Of a stretch of 64,000 bases of DNA, positions 16,406 through 24,856 are shown one piece after another. A program made the position numbers and the translations under genes. Position 1 is the stretch's first letter. The number at the start of each line of letters is the position of its first letter. Under the pieces are notes generated by a model. That model was given only the letters and a program-made list of their open reading frames with translations, had not been told where the DNA came from and searched no databases. This DNA comes from Fibrobacter sp. UWB16 (GTDB taxonomy: Bacteria; Fibrobacterota; Fibrobacteria; Fibrobacterales; Fibrobacteraceae): positions 496,001 through 560,000 of the forward strand of contig NZ_OCMS01000002.1 in the NCBI RefSeq assembly GCF_900215325.1, given 5' to 3'.

Positions 16406-18367
16406 GTGAAAATGAAAAAAATATCGACTTCTTTTTTGTGCCTTGCAGGGCTTTCTGCGGGTATGTTCCTTGCTGCATCTTGTGCAGCTCCGTCTGTCAA
16501 TCCTTCCGTGCAGGCCAATGAATCTGTGGCTCCGGTCATTCATGTTCCTGTTTATGCGGCTCCTGTTGCTGTGTTTGAAATGCGCGTGCTCGATAAGGAT
16601 AAGCAGGTTCGTGTCGTTGATAAGCCTACTCTTGCGGCTCTCGATTTTGCGGCATATTTCTCGAATCCGATTCGCATGGCGGGTATGGATGAAAAACCTG
16701 AAAATTACACGGGCAAAATGGCGAATGCCAAGCTTGCAGAATTCCCGTTCCCGATGCTCGATTCGATTTCGGAATACGAACCGGAGGCTGTTGCTGGTGT
16801 AGCTCCGATTGCGTGGGAACCGTTTGCGAAGATTCTCTATGCGCAGACTGGCGATGAAACGCTTTCGAAGACCTTGAATGAAATTGAAGCGGTCAAGTGG
16901 AATGAACCCGATGTATTCCGCGCTTTCCAGACGGTAAGCCGTTTGTGGGGTGTGCCTGGAACGGGTGAAAATCAGGGAAAGATTGAATGGTGGGCCGAAG
17001 TGATGCCTGCTGTCTGGACGGGCCGTGCTCCGTTCTATGGTAAGCTCAAGTTCGTTTCGGGTGGTGAGTCTGCGGAAGTCTTGAATTACTACATGACGGC
17101 CGAGATGAACAGTGAAGAGGCCATGAACTGGGCTCGCACGCTTTCGTCTTACTGGTACCCGACATTGAATACGGACTTGGAACAACATACGCCTGGTGCT
17201 ATTTGGGAAAACTCGAGTGCAAATCGCCCGTTTGCAGTGATGCGCGGAAACCCGATGGGGAGCCCCATGTGGGTTGCTTTTGAAGTTCCGGCGTTCCGCT
17301 TGACGGATGAACAGTTGCGTGCTGCTGCTGTTGCCGATTCTTTGGCGGCTGCAGGTGAAGTTGTGCCGGTGAACCGCACGCTCGATACGAGTTCTTATGC
17401 TCGCTTGGAAACGCTTGCTGCTATGGAAAATAGCTGCCCTGCAACGCCTGCGACAAAGAAGTTCCGCGAAGCTTTGAAGAAAAAGCTATCGAAGCTCCCG
17501 AAGGAACAGAATGCCTGGGCGGATAACGGAATGCTTTGGTTCCGCCGCAATGCAAACTACCTCGTTGCAGATAAAATTAGTGGTCAGGATAGCCTCCATA
17601 ATCCGCTCCCGAGAATGATTGAACTCAAGCAGTACTTGGATTCCATGAATGTTCAGCTTCTTGTGGTTCCTGTTCCTGTAAAAGAAGAAATCTATGCGGA
17701 TAAGCTTGTAAAGGGTACACCTGCGGACTTGTGCGTGAACGTGAACGGCCGTGAATTTATCCGCGAAATGCTCGCCGCCGGGATAGACGTACTCGACCTT
17801 TACCCGTCTCTGATGGCGGCCCGCAGTGGCGATGACGCTCCGCATTACAGCTACCAGCGCTACGATACGCACTGGGCATTGCCGGGCATGCTTGCCGCTA
17901 TGGAACAGCTCGCTTCTCGCGTGACGCAGTATAGTTGGTATGCCGATGCAAACCCGCAGCCGGGTAGCCTCGTGATGAAGGATACGGTAGTGCTGCGCGA
18001 AGGGGACTTGGTCGCTCACTTGCCGGATAAGGAAAAGTCCAAGTATGCTGCCGATACTCTTGCAGGCATGAAAATCTACAAGGGCGACAAACCGTACAAG
18101 GGCGGCAAAAATGCGCCGATCCTCTTGATGGGCGACTCGTTCACGGGGGTGTTCGAATCCGTGGACCAGAAAAGCGGTGGCCCGGGTTCCTTGCTTGCTT
18201 ATGCAACGGGACTCGACGTTCAGGTGCTTACAAGCTGGGGCGGTGGCCCAGGCGTTCGCGCTCGCCTCAAGAAGATGAAAAAGGACATGCTGAGCAAGCG
18301 CCTCGTGATTTACATGATGACTGCTCGTGACTACTGGCAAAGCCCGATGGAATGGGACGGAATTTAG
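16406..18367 (+). CDS. AlgX/AlgJ-like SGNH-fold lipoprotein, probable polysaccharide O-acetylation protein
   Basis: 653 residues. The signal peptide has a lipobox-like FLAASC (Cys26), so it is probably membrane-anchored outside the cytosol. The C-terminal half is AlgX/AlgJ-like: YDTHWALPGM with Asp487 and His489, and ILLMGDSFTG with Ser578, matching the Asp-His-Ser triad layout of alginate O-acetyltransferases. Those enzymes move acetyl groups from a membrane MBOAT partner to exported polysaccharide; no MBOAT gene is in the window. The N-terminal ~300 residues are not recognised. It starts at GTG 16406 or ATG 16412, without SD. It is overlapped 16 bp by the next gene. Confidence 0.85.
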   Translation: MKMKKISTSFLCLAGLSAGMFLAASCAAPSVNPSVQANESVAPVIHVPVYAAPVAVFEMRVLDKDKQVRVVDKPTLAALDFAAYFSNPIRMAGMDEKPENYTGKMANAKLAEFPFPMLDSISEYEPEAVAGVAPIAWEPFAKILYAQTGDETLSKTLNEIEAVKWNEPDVFRAFQTVSRLWGVPGTGENQGKIEWWAEVMPAVWTGRAPFYGKLKFVSGGESAEVLNYYMTAEMNSEEAMNWARTLSSYWYPTLNTDLEQHTPGAIWENSSANRPFAVMRGNPMGSPMWVAFEVPAFRLTDEQLRAAAVADSLAAAGEVVPVNRTLDTSSYARLETLAAMENSCPATPATKKFREALKKKLSKLPKEQNAWADNGMLWFRRNANYLVADKISGQDSLHNPLPRMIELKQYLDSMNVQLLVVPVPVKEEIYADKLVKGTPADLCVNVNGREFIREMLAAGIDVLDLYPSLMAARSGDDAPHYSYQRYDTHWALPGMLAAMEQLASRVTQYSWYADANPQPGSLVMKDTVVLREGDLVAHLPDKEKSKYAADTLAGMKIYKGDKPYKGGKNAPILLMGDSFTGVFESVDQKSGGPGSLLAYATGLDVQVLTSWGGGPGVRARLKKMKKDMLSKRLVIYMMTARDYWQSPMEWDGI

Positions 18368-19161
18368 ACGAAAGAACGCTCGCAAAGCTCGCTACAGACG
18401 AAAGACTAGAGAAGGGTCTTTCGTCTCTCGTCTCTCGTCTCTCCTCTAAACTTTTTTGGTGGCTATTCTTCGCGACTCTTTTGATAGCACTCCCGTTTCT
18501 GCTTTGGAACGGGGAGAACGATTCCATGAGCTATCGCGAAATGGCGTGCGTATTTGAAGAACGTGCGCCGGGCTGCCTTGATTCTATTGGCGATTGGCAT
18601 GCGGGACTTGCTTATTTTGATAGCAGTGTCGCAGTGAATCACGATACTTTGCAATCTCTGAAAAACCTGCTTTGGCAATTTTGGAATATCGATTTTGCCG
18701 GGGCGGGCGAGGCCGCTGTTGCTAAAGATGCTGTGCTTCCGCTTCGCGTTCTTGCAAACAGAAAATCTGGCTGCATGGGGCTTTCTTGGCTTGCGCTCAT
18801 GGTGGCCGAAGCGCGCGGTTTGCATCTCGATGCTATTCTCCTTCCGGGGCACGTCTTTTTGCGTTACGGTTCCTCGGACCGTTTTGTGAACTTGGAATCG
18901 AACCGTCGCGGCTTTACATACACCGATGAAGAATACCGAGAAAAGTACCAAAAAGGTCCTTGGACCGGCCTTGAATTTAAACCGCTAGAAACGCGGCAGT
19001 TCGTAGGACTTGCCGCATTTGATATCGGCAATCTGTACCTTGAAAACGATGTCCCCCGAGCGCTCACGTGGTACCGCATGGCCGAAGAATTTTTTCCGGA
19101 ATATCCGGGAATTAGCGTAAATCAGACTATTGCAAAAAGTCGATTGCCTGATATTCTGTAA
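18352..19161 (+). CDS. Membrane-anchored SirB1-like transglutaminase-fold protein
   Basis: 269 residues: a charged N-terminus, one membrane helix at about 35-52 (FWWLFFATLLIALPFLLW), then an outward-facing domain of the SirB1/transglutaminase-core type. RKSGCMGLSWLALMVAEARG carries Cys141 and LLPGHVFLRYGS carries His167, in the order of a Cys-His catalytic pair. A TPR-like end (LYLENDVPRALTWYRMAEEF) follows. The start overlaps the AlgX-like gene by 16 bp, indicating one operon. The first ~35 codons overlap a repeat with a perfect 10-bp inverted repeat, so the true N-terminus could be shorter. Substrate unknown. Confidence 0.75.
   Translation: MGRNLDERTLAKLATDERLEKGLSSLVSRLSSKLFWWLFFATLLIALPFLLWNGENDSMSYREMACVFEERAPGCLDSIGDWHAGLAYFDSSVAVNHDTLQSLKNLLWQFWNIDFAGAGEAAVAKDAVLPLRVLANRKSGCMGLSWLALMVAEARGLHLDAILLPGHVFLRYGSSDRFVNLESNRRGFTYTDEEYREKYQKGPWTGLEFKPLETRQFVGLAAFDIGNLYLENDVPRALTWYRMAEEFFPEYPGISVNQTIAKSRLPDIL
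18397..18425. repeat. Inverted repeat plus TCGTCTC tandem units inside the 5' coding region
   Basis: GACGAAAGAC (18397-18406) and GTCTTTCGTC (18416-18425) are perfect complements. TCGTCTC units continue to about 18445. Encodes part of residues 15-32 of the SirB1-like protein. Confidence 0.6.
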
Positions 19162-19235
19162 AATTTTTTGTGATTGTGCTTTTTTCGCCTGTATTATGGC
19201 GTTTGGGGTCTGTTATTTATTGGGTTTAATTTCCC

Positions 19236-22106
19236 GTGAATTTCTATTTTTTAGGGGAAATGTCGACACGCTGCGATAACGCTTTTTTCTTAGGAAAGAT
19301 ACTTTTTTGGGTATCTTGTATTCTTGTTTTTTCGGGGTGTGATACTTTTTTTGGCGAACATGTTTGGCTAAATGCTCCGATAGAAACAGACAAGGCTCAT
19401 GATGGCTTAATTACGATCAAGGCTTCGAAAATTAAAAATTCGAATGGTGGTGCTATGTCGTACCTAGGTACGTATGCTCCAACTGCAAAACCTAGTGAAA
19501 CGCCTCAATTGAAGGCGGCCTTGAATTATGATTTTTCCATTGGTGCGCACGAGATTACTTGCGGTGAATTTAAACGGATCATGGGGACAACTTTTGATGA
19601 TCGTTGCCGAGGCAAGGATTCTGATTTGCTGCCCGTGACTAGGGTTACTTATTTTGATGCCGTCCTTTATGCAAACGAACGTAGTAAGCGTGAAGGCTAC
19701 GATACTGCTTATACTTATTTCTCAACTGCTTTTGATGCCGCGGGAAACTGCGTATCGATGGAAAGTATTCTCTTCCATCCCGAAGTGGAGGCGTATCGTC
19801 TGCCGACAGAAGCGGAATGGATTATGGCCGCAGACCGCGATTGGAATCCTTCTGCAGAGTGGAATGCGCTGAATTCCGATTTTGAGCCGAAAAAAGTTTG
19901 CTCGTATCCTCGTATTCATGGCGACTTTTGCGATATGGGCGGCAATGTCAAGGAATGGGTCTCGGATTGGCTTGGCTATTTCAGGGACACGACGATTACG
20001 AATTTTGTCGGAGCTTCTGATGGCGGTTCTCTAGGTGAACGCATTATCAAGGGCGGGAGCTATCGCAACGACCCGTCTTCGATTAAACTCTATAATCGTG
20101 GCGATGTCTACATTGTGACTTCGGCGGCGAAGTCGGAATATCTTGGTTTCCGTATTGCCTTTGGTAAAATTCCAGATGCCGTCTGGATGAGGCGAGATGG
20201 TCAAGTTCGACAAAATAGGGTTATCCCGATGGCAGGCGCTAGCGTCGTCAAGAAGAACATGGAAACGTATCGTACAAAACTTGTTTTCCGTAATGACGTG
20301 AGCGGAAACTTGGCTTTTGTGGATTATGTCAATGGCTCTCTGTCGGTTTTCGAATTTTTGGACACCCTTGATTCCTATCATCCTGATATTTCTCCGGATG
20401 GGAGACTTGTTGCCTTTTGTACAGGAATGGAAGGCGTTTCTGGCAAGTCGGATGTCTATATTCGTCCGCTCTCGGAAAATTATACGAAACCGTTAAAGGT
20501 TAAGGCCAATGGAAATGCAGCCATCCCGCGATGGCGCTTGCTTGAAAATGGCGATACCGTCATTGTGTATGTTTCGGATGCCGGTAATAACAAGGAAAAT
20601 TCTGCGTTTAAGTCGAAAAGTACATGGCAGGTGAAGTATGCCAATGGTCGCTTTGGCGTTCCTCAAAAGCTTTTTGACGGCGCTTATCACGGTGGTATAT
20701 CTGATGATAATACGCTTGCCGTAACGGGTGCCAGATTGTTGCGTGCGAAAGTGGCCAAGCCCGGCATGACCCTTGCAAATGCTCGTGATACCATATGGTA
20801 TAATGGGGAACAGGCCTGTAACGTTTCGCTTGCGAACGATGGCACGAAGCGTGTGGCGTTCCTTGATTTTGGCGGGGATACCGGGATTGACTTTGTGGGT
20901 GAAAGCTATGGGACGCATGAACGGTTGCTTATTGCGGACAGTACAGGAAAACTAATCAAGTCCATTGCGGCACCTGTGGGCGATAGCTTTGACCATACGG
21001 AATGGGCTCAGAATTATACGGGTTCGGACCCTGATGGCGGTTTTATTGTTGCTACTCTTGTAAACGCCAATGGAACGCACAAGAAAATTGTCCTTATAAA
21101 TGTGAAAGATGGCTCGATTTTGGATTTGGTTGAAGGCGATGAACTTTGGCACCCCGCAATTTGGCGTAAGAAGTACGAAACTTCAAAAACGTCAGAACTT
21201 GATCCTGACAGCGCAGGCGTTTATTTGCGCCCTGCGGATGAATGGGCTTCTGTTATCATGCGCTTCAACATGGAACTTCTCTGGAAGTATCGCGATTCTG
21301 CGAATGTGGCCATTCTGGGCTCGTCACGCCCGTTGTTTGGCATAAGCCCTTCGCGTTTCGATAAAAGTTTCTTTGCGGTGAATTTTGGACAAACGCCTAA
21401 TTCCATCTATATGACAAGGGATTATTTGGACCATTATGTATTCAATCATCTGAAAAAGTTGAAATATTTGATTATTTCGCTTGATATTGATTTCTGGTAC
21501 AAAATTGATGGCCCTAATGGCGACAACATGTTCTATACGCATTTTGATAACTATCCGGGATATGTGTACGACAAGAATCATGATTATTGGAAAGACGGAG
21601 TTCCAGATGGATTGCTGGAATATACAGAAAATGCGATTGGTTCTTCGGATGAAAGTTTGTACATGAAGGACCGTGGCCGGTATTCTTATTCGAATTGTAG
21701 TTCTTGGCGTGAAAATCCTGAAATTGAGATGGATAGCACCTATTATGATTCCCGCGAATACTTGCTTGAAGACTGTAAGAAAGCCCTCATTTCCATTATT
21801 GAGGAAGCGGCAAAGAGGAATATCCGTGTGGTGGGTGTTATTTTCCCGCAGAGCCCGGCGTATAAGGAAACAGGCGCGTTTGGACGTTATGGACTCCGCC
21901 GTAGCAGGGCAAAGAAACTGATTGATGAACTTAGTTCTTTAAATAAGAAGTATCCGAATTTTTTGGTGATGGATGAAAATAAAATGGGAAAGCACGACTA
22001 TACAGATAATATGGCTGTAGATGAAGACCATTTATGTAATGGTGGTGCTGGGTTATTGAGCTATCGGTTGAATGAGCTCTTGTTATCCTGGGAAAAGAAA
22101 AAATGA
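19236..22106 (+). CDS. TIGR02171-family lipoprotein 1 (FGE-fold, beta-propeller and SGNH-like domains)
   Basis: 956 residues, a member of the Fibrobacter paralogous family TIGR02171, function unknown. Signal with lipobox VFSGC (Cys35). About 70-310 is a formylglycine-generating-enzyme-like fold (ITCGEF, YRLPTEAEWIMAAD, GGNVKEWVSDW, KGGSYRNDP, LGFRIAFG) without the catalytic Cys of true FGE. About 340-650 is a propeller-like region (DISPDGRLVAFCTG, AAIPRWRLLENGDT, FDGAYHGGISDD). The C-terminal part resembles SGNH hydrolases: LGSSR with Ser696/697 and DEDHL with His932. Starts at GTG 19236, though ATG 19260 preceded by AGGGG is possible. Overlaps the next gene by 4 bp. Confidence 0.85.
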   Translation: MNFYFLGEMSTRCDNAFFLGKILFWVSCILVFSGCDTFFGEHVWLNAPIETDKAHDGLITIKASKIKNSNGGAMSYLGTYAPTAKPSETPQLKAALNYDFSIGAHEITCGEFKRIMGTTFDDRCRGKDSDLLPVTRVTYFDAVLYANERSKREGYDTAYTYFSTAFDAAGNCVSMESILFHPEVEAYRLPTEAEWIMAADRDWNPSAEWNALNSDFEPKKVCSYPRIHGDFCDMGGNVKEWVSDWLGYFRDTTITNFVGASDGGSLGERIIKGGSYRNDPSSIKLYNRGDVYIVTSAAKSEYLGFRIAFGKIPDAVWMRRDGQVRQNRVIPMAGASVVKKNMETYRTKLVFRNDVSGNLAFVDYVNGSLSVFEFLDTLDSYHPDISPDGRLVAFCTGMEGVSGKSDVYIRPLSENYTKPLKVKANGNAAIPRWRLLENGDTVIVYVSDAGNNKENSAFKSKSTWQVKYANGRFGVPQKLFDGAYHGGISDDNTLAVTGARLLRAKVAKPGMTLANARDTIWYNGEQACNVSLANDGTKRVAFLDFGGDTGIDFVGESYGTHERLLIADSTGKLIKSIAAPVGDSFDHTEWAQNYTGSDPDGGFIVATLVNANGTHKKIVLINVKDGSILDLVEGDELWHPAIWRKKYETSKTSELDPDSAGVYLRPADEWASVIMRFNMELLWKYRDSANVAILGSSRPLFGISPSRFDKSFFAVNFGQTPNSIYMTRDYLDHYVFNHLKKLKYLIISLDIDFWYKIDGPNGDNMFYTHFDNYPGYVYDKNHDYWKDGVPDGLLEYTENAIGSSDESLYMKDRGRYSYSNCSSWRENPEIEMDSTYYDSREYLLEDCKKALISIIEEAAKRNIRVVGVIFPQSPAYKETGAFGRYGLRRSRAKKLIDELSSLNKKYPNFLVMDENKMGKHDYTDNMAVDEDHLCNGGAGLLSYRLNELLLSWEKKK

Positions 22107-24853
22107 AAAACTTTATCCGTCATCCTTTTTGCTATAGAGTCCTTTGCTTTATTTCTCTTATTTTGGGAGTTTCATGTAATGAAGAAAATCCCGTTTTTGC
22201 CGTTCCGACAAATCCCTCTGTTGTAAATGAGATAGATGGTTTTGTCTTTGTTAAAGCTGGAGGAAATTCAACTTTCCTGGGAACGGATGTAAATGGGGCT
22301 CGTACAAGTGAAACTCCTAGGATGAAAGTTCACTTTACGTATAATTTTTATATAAGCAAAAACGAGGTTACTCGTGGCGAATACAACGCCTTGCGAAATG
22401 GTGCTGGTGCTGAATGCCATGAAGCTTGCGATGACCAAAGCCCGGTGACGAACGTGTCCTATTTTGATGCCGTGCTTTATGCAAATGCCAAGAGCAAAGC
22501 TTATAACCTGGATACCGTTTATACGTACACAAAGGCGACTTTTAATCCCAAGGGCGGTTGCGATGACCTTGATGGACTTGTTTTCCGTGAAGATGTAAAT
22601 GGTTTCCGCTTGCCGACCGAAGCTGAATGGGTCTATGCTGCAAGTCATGGCTGGAACCCCGAGGCGGGTTGGCATAGCGAAAATTCGGGCTTTGTGGCTC
22701 ATGATGTAGCGACATCGCCGGCGAACACTTTGGGCATTTACGATATGGCTGGCAACGTTCTGGAATGGGTGAACGACTGGCTTACATATTTTCGTCAAGA
22801 GCCTGTCACTAATTTTGTGGGTGGAGCTGATGGCGGTGGCCTTGGAGAACGTGTGGTCAAAGGTGGAAGCTACCGAAATGACCCTTCACTGATCAACATT
22901 TATAGCCGTGGAGATATTTATACCGTTGTTTCTTCGGCTAAGGCAGATTATATCGGTTTTCGCTTGGCTTTGGGAGCTATTCCTAATGCGACGATGCTTG
23001 ATGAACGTGGTTCTGTAAAAGAATCTGTAGTCAATTCGCTGGCTGAAACGAATGATGTTAAGCATCTGACGGGAACGTATGAATCGAAACTTGTATTCCG
23101 CAATGATGTGACGGGCAATCTGGCGTTTATCGAATATGGAACAGGATTCAATTCGGTGACAGAAATCAAGGACAGCTTGCAAGTATATCATCCTGATGTT
23201 TCTCCTGATGGAAAACGGGTTGCCTTTTGCACGGGAATTGAAGGTGGTGTCCGTCCCTCAAGCGTGTATGTCCGCAATCTGGATGCGACAGGATCTGGAC
23301 TTGTCAAATTGGACGTCGAAAATGCTGTAATCCCTCGTTGGCGTATTCTTGAGAATGGCGATACCGCGATTGTCTATGTCTCGAGTGCCGCGGACAATAG
23401 CGATGATGCTTCGTTTGCGGCGATGAGCACTTGGCAGGTTCCTTTTAATAACGGACAATTTGGAATCCCCAAGAAAATTTTTGACGGAGCGTTTCATGGA
23501 GGCGTGAGCGCGGATAAGCAACTTGCGGTAACCGGCTCAAAGCTTTTGCGTGCTAAAATGGCTACAATAAGCAGTGTCGTGTTTAATGGCGTTGATTCCA
23601 TTTGGTATGGTGGAGAACAGGCTTGCAATGTTTCGCTAGCTAATGACGGTAGCAATAGGACTTTGTTCCTTGATTTTGGCGGCGCTACGGGTGCCCAGTT
23701 TGTGGGACAATCTTACAACACCCATGAAAGGCTTTTGGTCATGAATAATCGCGGAGAACTTGTTCAAAGTGTTGCGGCTCCGGCTGGCTATACATTTGAC
23801 CATACAGAATGGGCTATTGGAGGCTCTAATCTTGCGGTGGCGACACTTGCAAATGTGAATGGCGTCCATCAAAAAATCGTTCTTGTCGACTTTTCGGATG
23901 GATCGGTAAAGACTCTTGTGGAAGGCGACGAACTTTGGCACCCTTGCCTCTGGCATTCCAGAAATCGCTTTGACAGTGTGAATCTCGATACGGACAGCGC
24001 TGGCGTTTATTATCATCCGTCGGCTTCGTATGGCGCAATTGACCTCCGTGTGAAAATGGAGCGCTTCTGGGAATATCGCGATGAACTCACGGCTGTTGCT
24101 TTGGGTTCTTCAAGAACGATGTTTGCACTCTATGATAAAGATGTGAAGTCGCAGCGTATTTTGAACATGGCGTTTTCTTCGGGGCAGGTGACGGGTATGG
24201 AATACCTGTTTGAAAACTACGTCTTGAACCATGTAAAGAATCTGAAGGTCGTTGTTCTTGAAATGTCTCCGGCCATGTTGTGGACGGATCGTTACGACAC
24301 TTGGAGTGAAGTTATTTACAACAGAGTTCCTGGATACAAGTACGATGAAAGTCACGGCTTTTGGGTCGATGGCTTGCCGGATCATTTCTTGGATGCTGTA
24401 AAGGCTTCGCCACGCCCTAAGACGGCGATGCTTTTTGATTATGATCTAGAGGACTTTTTGATGCCTTCAAGGAATTGGGGCGAGGCAGTCTGTGTCCGTG
24501 ATTCGAACGTCCTTACTTTAGATTCGCCTTTGTTGAAAAGAAACCTTAAGACTTTTGAAGATATGGTTCAAAAGGCTCGTGCAAGAGGAATTACTGTTAT
24601 TGTTACTGTCTTGCCCCAGAATCCGGGATATGCAAAAACGGGAACTTTTGGGATTTATGGCCCAAGGCGCAGTTATGCTATGGAAATTATCAATGAGATT
24701 GGGAAACTTGATGTGATCATGTTTGATGAAAATAAGTTTGGTGAGCATGACTATACTAGCGAAATGGCTTACAATACAGATCACCTGAGTGCTCTTGGCG
24801 CAAAGCAGTATACGCATAGGCTCGACTCGTTGCTTGCTACATTGGAAAATTGA
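22103..24853 (+). CDS. TIGR02171-family lipoprotein 2
   Basis: 916 residues with the same three-part layout as the gene before. Lipobox LGVSC (Cys25). FGE-like fold about 50-295 (ISKNEVTRGEY, FRLPTEAEWVYAAS, AGNVLEWVNDW, KGGSYRNDPS), again with no active-site Cys. Propeller-like part about 320-630 (DVSPDGKRVAFCTG, AVIPRWRILENGDT). SGNH-like part with LGSSR (Ser669/670) and TDHLSALGAKQ (His894), the latter close to the classic SGNH block V. It begins inside the previous gene's stop (ATGA at 22103), so it is translationally coupled. Three bases separate its stop from the next ATG. Confidence 0.85.
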   Translation: MKNFIRHPFCYRVLCFISLILGVSCNEENPVFAVPTNPSVVNEIDGFVFVKAGGNSTFLGTDVNGARTSETPRMKVHFTYNFYISKNEVTRGEYNALRNGAGAECHEACDDQSPVTNVSYFDAVLYANAKSKAYNLDTVYTYTKATFNPKGGCDDLDGLVFREDVNGFRLPTEAEWVYAASHGWNPEAGWHSENSGFVAHDVATSPANTLGIYDMAGNVLEWVNDWLTYFRQEPVTNFVGGADGGGLGERVVKGGSYRNDPSLINIYSRGDIYTVVSSAKADYIGFRLALGAIPNATMLDERGSVKESVVNSLAETNDVKHLTGTYESKLVFRNDVTGNLAFIEYGTGFNSVTEIKDSLQVYHPDVSPDGKRVAFCTGIEGGVRPSSVYVRNLDATGSGLVKLDVENAVIPRWRILENGDTAIVYVSSAADNSDDASFAAMSTWQVPFNNGQFGIPKKIFDGAFHGGVSADKQLAVTGSKLLRAKMATISSVVFNGVDSIWYGGEQACNVSLANDGSNRTLFLDFGGATGAQFVGQSYNTHERLLVMNNRGELVQSVAAPAGYTFDHTEWAIGGSNLAVATLANVNGVHQKIVLVDFSDGSVKTLVEGDELWHPCLWHSRNRFDSVNLDTDSAGVYYHPSASYGAIDLRVKMERFWEYRDELTAVALGSSRTMFALYDKDVKSQRILNMAFSSGQVTGMEYLFENYVLNHVKNLKVVVLEMSPAMLWTDRYDTWSEVIYNRVPGYKYDESHGFWVDGLPDHFLDAVKASPRPKTAMLFDYDLEDFLMPSRNWGEAVCVRDSNVLTLDSPLLKRNLKTFEDMVQKARARGITVIVTVLPQNPGYAKTGTFGIYGPRRSYAMEIINEIGKLDVIMFDENKFGEHDYTSEMAYNTDHLSALGAKQYTHRLDSLLATLEN

Positions 24854-24856
24854 TCT

